DNA of 64,000 nt. Source: CAYQEU01 sp964532005. GTDB lineage: Bacteria > Patescibacteriota > Doudnabacteria > UBA920. Shown in pieces: positions 21,221-28,819 of this stretch. How positions within the stretch are numbered: position 1 is the stretch's first letter; each line of letters opens with the position of its first letter. The position numbers and the translations under genes are program-made. A model generated the notes under the pieces. That model saw nothing but the letters and a program-made list of their open reading frames with translations. It made no database searches and had not been told where the DNA came from. The stretch covers positions 8,266-72,265 of the forward strand of contig CAZHER010000005.1 of NCBI GenBank assembly GCA_964532005.1. Direction: 5' to 3'.

Positions 21221-22633
21221 CTAAAACTGTATTCCGGAATACCAAAGCAGGGTGGCGAGAGTAACAACAAAAGCTGTATTTGATATCAAGTCTAAATGCT
21301 GAATATGCACTCGAACCCCAATCGCGACCACCAACAACGACAACATCAATGCCATCATTAGCAAATAAAACTGGTTCTGCATCAATTCTGGGTTGATTAC
21401 AAAACCAAACAATTTCAACAATTTTGGTTCAGGGGTGCCACTTAAATCGTAGTTGTTTTTGAAACTGTTTTCGAAAACTGCCAGGCGCTCTTCCTTTGGA
21501 GCTGAACCTTCTTTTTCTGTACGAACATTCAAGTACTTACCGTCGGTAAGCATAGCCACTGGAACTTCTCCCTGCCATAGCGTATGTGTATTGGGATTTG
21601 GCTTAAGTTCCTGAATCTGATTACCGTAAACAGCGCTGACCTTATCTGCAGGTGCACTAGTCTCAACTGTGACCTGAACCTTGTCTTTATTGATCTGTAA
21701 ATCCACTGCTGGAACAGAAGGAGCAGTTGGTGCAGGAGTATTCGGCTGAACTGGCTGCGCAAGTTGAGAAACTGGTTGGGGTGCAGGTTTGTTAATTGCA
21801 GGTTTATCAGTTAAAGGGGTAGATGGTTTAGCTAGCTGCGCTTCACTGGACACACCTTTTACTGGTTGTGTTGGTGTTTGCTGAGAAACAGGAACCGGAG
21901 GAGCCAACCGAGGTACAATTGCAGGAGCTGGTTTTGGGGCAGCCGGACTATAAGTTGGCTGGGGGGCTGGAGCGGCCGATGCCATTGGCACACCAAACAT
22001 TTGTACTACCACCGTAGCTTGCTTGCCTTGAAACATGCCAGATACAATACCGACACCTATCTCTTTGAATGCACTGTTTAAAATATTTGCCCGGTGACCC
22101 GGCGAATTCATCCATGCGTCATTCAATCCTTCAGCTTGTAAAAACCCGACTCCTAAATTTTCCCCGGCCCCTTGATATGAATATCCCTGTGCTGCAATAA
22201 AATCCCAAGGCTGTTTGTTGTCTGGGGTGATATGAGAAAAATATTGACGAGCCATCATATCATTAGCTTTAGCTTGGGCTGCAGCATTCAACTTGGCATT
22301 TACCGACAACGCTGGAATATTTACTGCTGCCCGAGAATTGTTTGTCAAAGCAACAACATTGGCCTGAGTAATTGCTGATGACAATGCTGGCAGAATAGGG
22401 CCAAAAGTTACAACAGCAATTGTGACAATTTTAACAGTAACCAACAAAAAGCTGATCAGAGCTAAAGATCTGTGCCGCAAAGCATGGGGTCGAAAATTAT
22501 TCCTTTCCGTAGGAACAACGGTATCAAAAACATGCCTTGCTGGTTCTTGAGCGAACTTAGGCAAAGCATCAATTGAAATCTTTTCCAAACGGCGCTTGAT
22601 TCTATTTCCTAATTTTACAGCTGAATACCCCAT
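21221..22633 (-). CDS. CAP/SCP-domain surface protein with two membrane segments
   Basis: A membrane-anchored CAP-superfamily protein, 470 residues. A basic N-terminus (KLGNRIKRRLEK) precedes a membrane helix near residues 60-85. The CAP domain follows: LNAAAQAKANDMMARQYFSH, the GENLG motif, AWMNSPGHRANIL and a VVVQMFG strand. A long Pro/Ala/Gln-rich linker, a small beta-rich segment and two C-terminal hydrophobic helices complete it. CAP proteins of this type are secreted or surface proteins of unclear activity in bacteria. Start chosen at ATG 22633, with a GGTGA 5 bases upstream; a TTG at 22642 is possible. Confidence 0.88.
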   Translation of the reverse strand: MGYSAVKLGNRIKRRLEKISIDALPKFAQEPARHVFDTVVPTERNNFRPHALRHRSLALISFLLVTVKIVTIAVVTFGPILPALSSAITQANVVALTNNSRAAVNIPALSVNAKLNAAAQAKANDMMARQYFSHITPDNKQPWDFIAAQGYSYQGAGENLGVGFLQAEGLNDAWMNSPGHRANILNSAFKEIGVGIVSGMFQGKQATVVVQMFGVPMASAAPAPQPTYSPAAPKPAPAIVPRLAPPVPVSQQTPTQPVKGVSSEAQLAKPSTPLTDKPAINKPAPQPVSQLAQPVQPNTPAPTAPSVPAVDLQINKDKVQVTVETSAPADKVSAVYGNQIQELKPNPNTHTLWQGEVPVAMLTDGKYLNVRTEKEGSAPKEERLAVFENSFKNNYDLSGTPEPKLLKLFGFVINPELMQNQFYLLMMALMLSLLVVAIGVRVHIQHLDLISNTAFVVTLATLLWYSGIQF

Positions 22634-22658
22634 TTTCACCAATAATCAATAATCTTAT

Positions 22659-22687
22659 ATTATATCACAAATTATATTTTTTGTCAA
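22659..22687 (-). promoter_or_regulatory. Promoter of the CAP-domain gene
   Basis: Perfect minus-strand TTGACA (22682-22687), 17-base spacer and TATAAT (22659-22664). The spacer resembles that of the rpsO promoter at 46906-46934. Confidence 0.87.
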
Positions 22688-22713
22688 TAGACGTTCTGTT
22701 TTATATACTTAGC

Positions 22714-23040
22714 TTACCTATTGTCGCCACTTCCCTGCAACTGTCCCCTCTCTTTGCGGGAGTTAAGCTTATCCAAATTCTTTTGCGCCACTTCGCCTAA
22801 ATCGGACCCGAGTTCGGTAGCAATCTGCGCAGCGTACCACAAGACATCCCCAAGCTCCTCTGCAATACTTTGAGCTCGCTCGGGATTCAACAACCCTTCG
22901 TCGTCACGAATGATTTTTTTTACTTTATTTGCCACTTCTCCGGCCTCTGCTGAAAGTCCCAGAGAAACATATGCCAACCCTTGATCCTTTGGATAAATTG
23001 CAGTGGCTTTGGATTTTTCTTGATATTCATTAAATGTCAT
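22714..23040 (-). CDS. MazG-type nucleotide pyrophosphohydrolase
   Basis: A single-domain all-alpha NTP-pyrophosphatase, 108 residues. The metal-binding pattern is visible as SAEAGEV (EAGE near residues 32-35) and EELGDVLWY (EELGD near residues 62-66). Such enzymes cleave non-canonical or excess dNTPs to monophosphates. It resembles the MazG-like subgroup rather than E. coli MazG, which has two domains. It is followed upstream by a 26-base direct repeat of the tRNA-Pro 3' end. Confidence 0.88.
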   Translation of the reverse strand: MTFNEYQEKSKATAIYPKDQGLAYVSLGLSAEAGEVANKVKKIIRDDEGLLNPERAQSIAEELGDVLWYAAQIATELGSDLGEVAQKNLDKLNSRKERGQLQGSGDNR

Positions 23041-23058
23041 AAATGTGTTTTAGTTAAA

Positions 23059-23084
23059 TGCATTCGCAACTGGTCGGGCTGCCG
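23059..23084. repeat. 26-base direct repeat, copy 1 (outside the tRNA)
   Basis: A 26-base sequence identical to 23118-23143, which covers the 3' end, the CCA and 12 bases downstream of tRNA-Pro. The copies start 59 bases apart. It lies just upstream of the mazG start codon. Confidence 0.85.
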
Positions 23085-23117
23085 CGTCGACTTTCATCGA
23101 CACCGGCCTATTTTTGT

Positions 23118-23143
23118 TGCATTCGCAACTGGTCGGGCTGCCG
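23118..23143. repeat. 26-base direct repeat, copy 2 (tRNA-Pro 3' end)
   Basis: This copy contains the acceptor 3' strand, discriminator base and CCA of tRNA-Pro plus 12 downstream bases. A duplication of a tRNA 3' end is the form left by site-specific integration or by local duplication. Confidence 0.85.
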
Positions 23144-23203
23144 GGAATCGGACCCAGACTACGCCCACCCCATGGGCGCGTACTACCACTATACTACAGC
23201 CCG
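23130..23203 (-). tRNA. tRNA-Pro (anticodon GGG)
   Basis: A 74-base cloverleaf with CCA encoded. Acceptor CGGGCTG pairs with CAGCCCG; D-stem GTAT/GTAC; anticodon stem CGCCC/GGGCG with loop ATGGGGT (anticodon GGG); T-stem CTGGG/CCCGG. C1-G72 is typical of bacterial tRNA-Pro. It lies 5 bases after the parB stop on the same strand. Confidence 0.93.
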
Positions 23204-23208
23204 TTGGA

Positions 23209-24132
23209 TTAGATAGTTAAGTAACCTTCACCGGATCCAGTATCCTGATGGTCAGCCATCTTTTTAATCAAATCTCCTAATTCTTCTTCGCTGAAAAATT
23301 CTATTGTAATTCGGCCGCCTCTGCCTTGGCGTTGTATTTTGACTTGAGTTCCTAAAGTGCTTCTAAGCTGAGTTTCCAATGCCATAATTTGTGGATCCGG
23401 TGCTGCTGAATCCAACTGTCTTCGGGCCGTTAATTCCCGCACCTTGGTTTCAACCTGTCTGACGTTCAACCCTTGGTCAACAATTGTTTTATAAAGTAGG
23501 ATTTGGCGCTCGATGTCAGGAAGTCCCAAGATTGCACGGGCGTGCCCTTCGCTAATTTTTCCTTCAACAACTGCACGCTGAATTTCTGCCGGCAAATTTA
23601 GCAAGCGCAAAGTATTGGTAATAGCTGGTCTGCTTTTCCCAACTTTTTTCGCAACTTGCTCCTGGGTCATATTGAAATTTTTTATCAAACGGTCGTATGC
23701 TTGTGCTTCCTCAATAGCATTTAGCTCCTGGCGCTGAATATTTTCTATCAGCGCGACTTCGAGCTTAGTTTGGTCTTCCAGTCGTTCTTTAATTATTGCT
23801 GGAACTTTTGTCAGCCCGGCAAGCTGAGAAGCACGAAAACGCCTTTCTCCAACAACAATTTCATAGCCAGTCGGGGTTTGCGTGACCACCAAAGGCTGAA
23901 TAACCCCATGTTCGCGGATTGAATCTGCTAATTCACGAAGAGCCTCCGGATTAAATACTTTTCTGGGCTGATAGGGATTGGCAACTACTTGGCTTATCTC
24001 GATTTCCTGAATTTTGGCGTCTGAGTAAGATACTTTGTCTGAAACTGAAACAGGCACAGCAGTAGGCTGTGCACTGGGTTCTTCAATGTGGTCGGATGGG
24101 TACCCTGAAGTTATAGGATTGATACCGTCCAT
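23209..24132 (-). CDS. parB: Chromosome partitioning protein ParB
   Basis: DNA-binding CTPase that loads on parS sites and spreads to organise the origin region, 307 residues. The N-terminal domain has NPYQPRK, the GVIQPLVV segment and the CTP-binding GERRFRA box (about residues 95-101). Then come the ENIQRQELNAIEEAQAY segment and the helix-turn-helix (MTQEQVAKKVGKSRPAITNTLRL), and a C-terminal domain. The first ~35 residues are Pro/Ser-rich. No parA is in the window, and I could not find a clear parS (TGTTTCACGTGAAACA-like) site. Confidence 0.96.
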   Translation of the reverse strand: MDGINPITSGYPSDHIEEPSAQPTAVPVSVSDKVSYSDAKIQEIEISQVVANPYQPRKVFNPEALRELADSIREHGVIQPLVVTQTPTGYEIVVGERRFRASQLAGLTKVPAIIKERLEDQTKLEVALIENIQRQELNAIEEAQAYDRLIKNFNMTQEQVAKKVGKSRPAITNTLRLLNLPAEIQRAVVEGKISEGHARAILGLPDIERQILLYKTIVDQGLNVRQVETKVRELTARRQLDSAAPDPQIMALETQLRSTLGTQVKIQRQGRGGRITIEFFSEEELGDLIKKMADHQDTGSGEGYLTI

Positions 24133-24160
24133 AGAAATTATTTTGGTGTAAAAATTTTGA

Positions 24161-24245
24161 TGGTGCCGCTAGTCGGAGTCGAACCGACATGCCTTTCGGC
24201 ACACGATTTTGAGTCGTGCGTGTCTGCCAATTCCACCATAGCGGC
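24161..24245 (-). tRNA. tRNA-Leu (anticodon CAA)
   Basis: 85 bases with encoded CCA. Acceptor GCCGCTA pairs with TAGCGGC. Anticodon loop CTCAAAA gives CAA. The long variable arm (TGCC GAAA GGCA) marks a class II tRNA, and T-arm GTCGG/CCGAC closes it. It lies 28 bases upstream of parB. Confidence 0.95.
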
Positions 24246-24298
24246 GCGAAATTAGCCTACATATAATAGCAAATCAAAGCGCTCAGGTAAAGCCTGTT

Positions 24299-25105
24299 TT
24301 AGCCTTGTCTGCCAATATAAAGAGCCAGAATAATCCCTGCCAAAGCCAGTCGATATACAACAAAAATGGTAAAGCTGTGGCTGCTGAGATACCGGATTAA
24401 ATATTTAATTGCTAAAAATCCGCTGACCGAAGCGGTCGCAAAACCAACAACAAGTTGAGTAGTTGAAACCCCTGCTCCAAATTCGGGAAGCTTTAATAGA
24501 CCTGCTCCAAATATTACTGGAATGGACATTAAAAAACTAAAACGTGCGGCATCGGCGCGAGTAAAATTTAAAGCTCTGGCGGTAATCATTGTGGCGCCAC
24601 TTCGCGAAACTCCAGGAATTATTGCAACTGCTTGGCTAAGACCAATGGTAAAAGCATTTCCTTTGGTGATTTTGTCCATATTTTTTTCTTGCCTGGCCCA
24701 ATGGTCAACAGCCCACAATACCACACCAACCACAGCCAAGTTGGCTGCTGCCAATACTGGAGATCTAAAAGTAGTTTCTACTGTATCTTCCAAAAGCTTA
24801 CCTATTACTGCAGCTGGAATACTTGCAATAATCAAAAGCCATGCCAGTTTCTGATATATGTTGCTCTGAAAGTCTCTGGTGGATTTGAAAAGCGAATGCC
24901 AAAATCCTTTTGCCAAAAGCCAGATATCATTTCGGAAATAAAACAACACTGCTGTCAATGTTCCCCAGTGCAAGGCAACATCAAAGCCAAGTCCGTGATC
25001 TTGCCAACCAAACAACCATGGTACAACAATAAGATGAGCAGACGAAGATATTGGCAAAAACTCCCCCAGTCCTTGAACTAACCCTAATACAAAAGCTTGA
25101 AGCAT
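24299..25105 (-). CDS. uppP: Undecaprenyl-diphosphatase (UppP/BacA)
   Basis: Membrane enzyme that dephosphorylates undecaprenyl diphosphate for reuse in peptidoglycan and surface-polymer synthesis, 268 residues with about eight hydrophobic helices. Active-site motifs GLGEFLPISSSAH (near residues 12-24) and PGVSRSGATM (near residue 165) are conserved. The ATG at 25105 is preceded by an AT-rich stretch with a TATAAT 5 bases before it. The stop leaves 53 bases before tRNA-Leu. Confidence 0.95.
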   Translation of the reverse strand: MLQAFVLGLVQGLGEFLPISSSAHLIVVPWLFGWQDHGLGFDVALHWGTLTAVLFYFRNDIWLLAKGFWHSLFKSTRDFQSNIYQKLAWLLIIASIPAAVIGKLLEDTVETTFRSPVLAAANLAVVGVVLWAVDHWARQEKNMDKITKGNAFTIGLSQAVAIIPGVSRSGATMITARALNFTRADAARFSFLMSIPVIFGAGLLKLPEFGAGVSTTQLVVGFATASVSGFLAIKYLIRYLSSHSFTIFVVYRLALAGIILALYIGRQG

Positions 25106-25111
25106 ATAAAA

Positions 25112-25642
25112 TTATAACTTTATTTTATCTAAAATTTTATAGACCTGAGTTTGACGACTCAGGCACAAACCCACAACTTGTGATTTGTATGATCGCTGGG
25201 GAACAGGCTCGCTACTAATTGCTAACGAGCTATTTTTGTCGGCATAGTATCTGATTAAAGTAATGTGAGGTGGATACTTCCAAACACTGGCTTGACCAAC
25301 GGGGTTGCTGAACTGCTTTGCAGCTATAAATAAATCATTTTTTAGTTTATTCAGCTGCCTAGTCTCCTTAATTTTTAAAGCCAACCACCCGCCCTTTTCG
25401 AATACAAAACCATCTATCTCCAAAACGAAATCTTTTTGCTTCTTCAAAACCACCATAAAGTGGGACAACAATTCTTTATATTTAATTTTTCTTACATTGG
25501 CCCTGAAAAGTGTAATGTGGGGAAATAATATTTTATTATCAACGAAAAACCGATACTTACCTTGCTTTCTAAATTTATGCGCAAATTTAGCAGCATACTT
25601 ACTAATCTGCTTGTTGGGAATTAAGACAACTCTAACTTCCAT
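25112..25642 (-). CDS. 2H phosphoesterase (2'-5' RNA ligase-like) protein
   Basis: A 176-residue protein with two His-x-Thr motifs, FPHITLF (near residue 45) and YPPHITLIRY (near residue 130), the two catalytic boxes of the 2H superfamily (LigT/ThpR, tRNA and cyclic-phosphate phosphodiesterases). The layout fits the bilobed fold. Substrate not determinable. It is 6 bases from uppP and 2 bases from glyA, so likely cotranscribed. Confidence 0.8.
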   Translation of the reverse strand: MEVRVVLIPNKQISKYAAKFAHKFRKQGKYRFFVDNKILFPHITLFRANVRKIKYKELLSHFMVVLKKQKDFVLEIDGFVFEKGGWLALKIKETRQLNKLKNDLFIAAKQFSNPVGQASVWKYPPHITLIRYYADKNSSLAISSEPVPQRSYKSQVVGLCLSRQTQVYKILDKIKL

Positions 25643-25644
25643 CC

Positions 25645-26985
25645 CTAATCAATTCCCGGGACTGGAAAGTCCTTTGTAAATACTTTTATTTCTTCTTTAA
25701 TTTTTTGCAATTCGGAATTCAATTGTAAATCTTTTTTAAACTGGCCCAAATACGCTGTTCTTTCCTGTTTGTCAGTTGGCAACAAAAGACCTTGCATTGA
25801 GTTCAAAGCACGGGAAATCCATTGGCCAACTTTTTCAAACTCGGCTTCCTTAAATCCTCTGGTTGTGAGCGCCGGGGAACCCAACCGCAAACCTGTCGGG
25901 TAAAATGGGGTTCCTGGATCTTTGGGAATAGTATTCTTATTGACTGTCATACCGGCAACTTCCAAAATTTCGCTGCCAAAAATCCCACCACCCGGGCCAA
26001 ATTGAGGTTCAAGATCCATGAGAATTAAGTGGTTTTCAGTGCCTCCTGATACTAGTTTAAAACCATTCTTCACCAAAGTTTCCGCTAGAACTTTTGCATT
26101 TTTCACCACCTGCGATGCATAATCTCTAAACTCGGGAGCCAGTGCTTCCTTTAAGGCAATTGCAATTGCTGCAGTCTGATGGTCGTGTGGTCCACCTTGT
26201 AGTCCAGGAAAAATTGCTTTATCTATTTTACTAGCCAAATCGGGATCTTTTTTTATACCTCTATCAGTGGTCATTATAATTCCACCGCGAGGACCTCTAA
26301 GAGTTTTGTGAGTGGTGCTGGTGACAATGTCTGCATGCGGCACGGGGTCTGTATGAGCACCTCCGGCAATTAAACCGGAGACATGGGCAATATCAGCAGC
26401 AAAATATGCTCCGACACTATCTGCTATTTCTGCAAATTTTGCATAATCATACTGGTAGCAATATGCTGTTGCTCCAGCCCATATTAATTTTGGTTTATGC
26501 TCATTGGCGAGCCTTGCCACTTCATCTATATCGATACGTCCATCATCTTTAACATGGTACGGCACGCTATTATAAAACATGGCTGTTGCGCTGACCTTCC
26601 AGCCATGGGTTAGGTGCCCGCCATCGGGCAAATTTAAACCCATGACGGTATCGCCTGGTTCACAACATGCAATATATACAGCCAGATTGGCAGGACTACC
26701 GGAATATGGCTGAACATTGGCATATGGAACCTTAAAAAGCTGTTTTGCCCTTTCAATAGCAAGAGTTTCAATTTGGTCTATAAATTCCTGTCCGCCGTAG
26801 TAACGTTTTTTTGAATACCCTTCTGAATATTTATTAGTTAAAATGCTGCCCATACTTTCCATCACCGCACGTGAAGTATAATTTTCGGACGGAATAAGTT
26901 CCAACCCTTCTTTCTGGCGGTTTTCTTCCCCTTTTATGTGGGTATAAATTTCTGGGTCTTGTTTTTCTATGGATGTATAGTTCAT
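25645..26985 (-). CDS. glyA: Serine hydroxymethyltransferase
   Basis: PLP enzyme interconverting serine and glycine and supplying methylene-tetrahydrofolate, 446 residues (typical ~415-430). Motifs: ENYTSRAVMESMGS at the N-terminus, NKYSEGYSKKRYYGG, DIAHVSGLIAGGAH, and the PLP lysine motif STTHKTLRGPRGG (near residue 228). The C-terminus is slightly extended. It begins the glyA-2H-uppP gene set on the minus strand. Confidence 0.97.
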   Translation of the reverse strand: MNYTSIEKQDPEIYTHIKGEENRQKEGLELIPSENYTSRAVMESMGSILTNKYSEGYSKKRYYGGQEFIDQIETLAIERAKQLFKVPYANVQPYSGSPANLAVYIACCEPGDTVMGLNLPDGGHLTHGWKVSATAMFYNSVPYHVKDDGRIDIDEVARLANEHKPKLIWAGATAYCYQYDYAKFAEIADSVGAYFAADIAHVSGLIAGGAHTDPVPHADIVTSTTHKTLRGPRGGIIMTTDRGIKKDPDLASKIDKAIFPGLQGGPHDHQTAAIAIALKEALAPEFRDYASQVVKNAKVLAETLVKNGFKLVSGGTENHLILMDLEPQFGPGGGIFGSEILEVAGMTVNKNTIPKDPGTPFYPTGLRLGSPALTTRGFKEAEFEKVGQWISRALNSMQGLLLPTDKQERTAYLGQFKKDLQLNSELQKIKEEIKVFTKDFPVPGID

Positions 26986-27003
26986 AACTTTTAGTATATA
27001 GAT

Positions 27004-28161
27004 TTAAGTCAGCATGTACAATATGGTGAAAAAACCGGCTAAAATAAATACTGCCACCAGGCTGCCGGTCAGTCCGAACACTATAAGAGCCAATATCGCA
27101 GCCAAGCATTTTCCTAAAGCTGCACTTTGTTGGTAAAAAACAACATAAGGGAGTATATTATGTTTTTCTGAACGTTCATAAGTCAGAGTAGTTAACGGTA
27201 TTGAAACTAGTTCTTTGCTTGTTCTCCCCAAAGCATCTGCTATGAAAAGTCCGTAAAAACCTCCTACAGCTAATCGAATCAAGTTGACTAATGTGTAAAC
27301 AAAAGTTCCGAGCTTCAACATAATAATTTTATTTTTCAGACCTTCGGGGCGTTTAATGGCCAAGATTAAAATTGCGGTGACCGCGGCACTCAACGAAACC
27401 AGTAGACCTGTCATGACAATGCTTTTCAAAGTTAAAAATATGAGTAAAGGCCAAATTGTCATTATAATAACTTCTTCACCGGCACCAAGATAGCTAAGGA
27501 ACCGTTTAGGAAACTTTTTTAACAGCTCCCAAGTATCTGAATATTTATATTTAGATGGGGCGTAAATTTCTTTGCTTACAAACAATGGCAACAAGGATGT
27601 TGTATACATAGCAGCAGCCAACAATAGCACTACGCCTAATCCTAGATAATACCCCACCACACCGCCAATAACCGGCCCAAAAATTCTCATAATAACAACC
27701 ATGGCATACAATCCGTCCTGTACTGGTTTACCAGTGGTTTTTTTCTTGGCATCAACATACCTGGCAGCTATTGCGTGGAACGATGGCCAGAATAAAGCCT
27801 TTTCAATTCCGTATATGATTGGAGCAAAATACAAAAGAGCAATATCTATTCTTGAACCGTAAAGCAGTAACCAATATACAACCATGAAAGGAATGCTCAA
27901 AAATATGGCATGCACATAACCGTAACGCGAACCGATTTTTGCTCCAAATGGCAAAAGCAGGGTTTGAACGGCATAAATAGATGCCATAAAAACCATTATT
28001 TCCAAGATATCCAAACCGATAATTTTATATAAGATTATTGGTTCAAATAAAACCGCCAGAGCAGATGCCATGTCGGCAAACGCAACACTAGCGTATAGTT
28101 CTCTAACTTCTTGCCTGACCGTTGTCAAAAGGTCATGATGTAACCCTAGTCTGTGTACCAT
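27004..28161 (-). CDS. Major-facilitator-type membrane transporter
   Basis: A polytopic membrane protein, 385 residues, with about 11-12 hydrophobic helices and a longer basic loop in the middle (YAPSKYKYSDTWELLKKFPKR). The two-bundle spacing fits the MFS. A helix-4-like IYGIEKALFWPSFHAIAAR segment resembles other MFS transporters. Substrate unknown. The start at 28161 overlaps the tsaC end by 29 bases; a shorter start at Met within the first helix is unlikely, as it would delete helix 1. Confidence 0.7.
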   Translation of the reverse strand: MVHRLGLHHDLLTTVRQEVRELYASVAFADMASALAVLFEPIILYKIIGLDILEIMVFMASIYAVQTLLLPFGAKIGSRYGYVHAIFLSIPFMVVYWLLLYGSRIDIALLYFAPIIYGIEKALFWPSFHAIAARYVDAKKKTTGKPVQDGLYAMVVIMRIFGPVIGGVVGYYLGLGVVLLLAAAMYTTSLLPLFVSKEIYAPSKYKYSDTWELLKKFPKRFLSYLGAGEEVIIMTIWPLLIFLTLKSIVMTGLLVSLSAAVTAILILAIKRPEGLKNKIIMLKLGTFVYTLVNLIRLAVGGFYGLFIADALGRTSKELVSIPLTTLTYERSEKHNILPYVVFYQQSAALGKCLAAILALIVFGLTGSLVAVFILAGFFTILYMLT

Positions 28162-28819
28162 TTAATACTTTTTTTATTTGTTTTTCGGTAATTGGCCCGT
28201 GCCTTAAAATTTCCCAACTATCTGCCTCAATTTTGAGCATTGTTGAAGGCTTTCTTTTTGGTAGACTTCCTGCATCTATAATTATATCAGGTTTATATTT
28301 TTGCTTGCTAAATTGTTCGATTACATCTTTGGAAGAATAACTGTCATAACCTTGGGAAAGATGCGCGGAAGGATTGGCGCTAGTTGCGGGAATAGGTCTT
28401 CCCAAAACATGAGCTAACGAAAGCGCAATTTTATTATTCGGCAAGCGGAGTCCTACTGTACCTGTCCCGGCACTGATTATTTTTAAATACTGTGGCAAAG
28501 ATTTGCCTTTCTGTTTCAGTGGCAGAACCAAAGAAATAGCTCCTGGCCAAAACTTTTTTGCCAACGCAGAAGCTTTATTGTTCCATTTAACAATTTTCCT
28601 CCCCCATTCTGGGGTAGGAACAATTATATGAACAGGCTGTTTTGGAGTGCGTTCTTTTATTTTATAAAACCTAGCCCTAGCTTTCACATTGGCCATATCA
28701 CAAGCTATGCCATAAGAAGTGTCTGTGGGATAAACTACAGTTTTTCCCTGCTTCAAAGCTTTTACGCATTGCGCAATTATTTTGTTGTGATTTTTTGTAC
28801 TGTATTTTAATACTTCCAT
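28133..28819 (-). CDS. tsaC: Threonylcarbamoyl-AMP synthase (Sua5/YciO/YrdC family)
   Basis: Makes threonylcarbamoyl-AMP from threonine, bicarbonate and ATP for the t6A37 modification of tRNAs reading ANN codons. The 228-residue sequence shows the YrdC fold motifs: GKTVVYPTDTSYG, KIKERTPKQPV, and the RLPNN and PATSANPSAHLSQG segments. Sua5's C-terminal domain is absent. Its ATG overlaps the leuS stop in a TAATG arrangement, and its 3' end overlaps the transporter. Confidence 0.92.
   Translation of the reverse strand: MEVLKYSTKNHNKIIAQCVKALKQGKTVVYPTDTSYGIACDMANVKARARFYKIKERTPKQPVHIIVPTPEWGRKIVKWNNKASALAKKFWPGAISLVLPLKQKGKSLPQYLKIISAGTGTVGLRLPNNKIALSLAHVLGRPIPATSANPSAHLSQGYDSYSSKDVIEQFSKQKYKPDIIIDAGSLPKRKPSTMLKIEADSWEILRHGPITEKQIKKVLNGTQTRVTS

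Noticed and set aside
23084..23118. A second tRNA gene in the duplicated segment
   Set aside because: Only the acceptor end and CCA are duplicated; there is no anticodon or D-arm.
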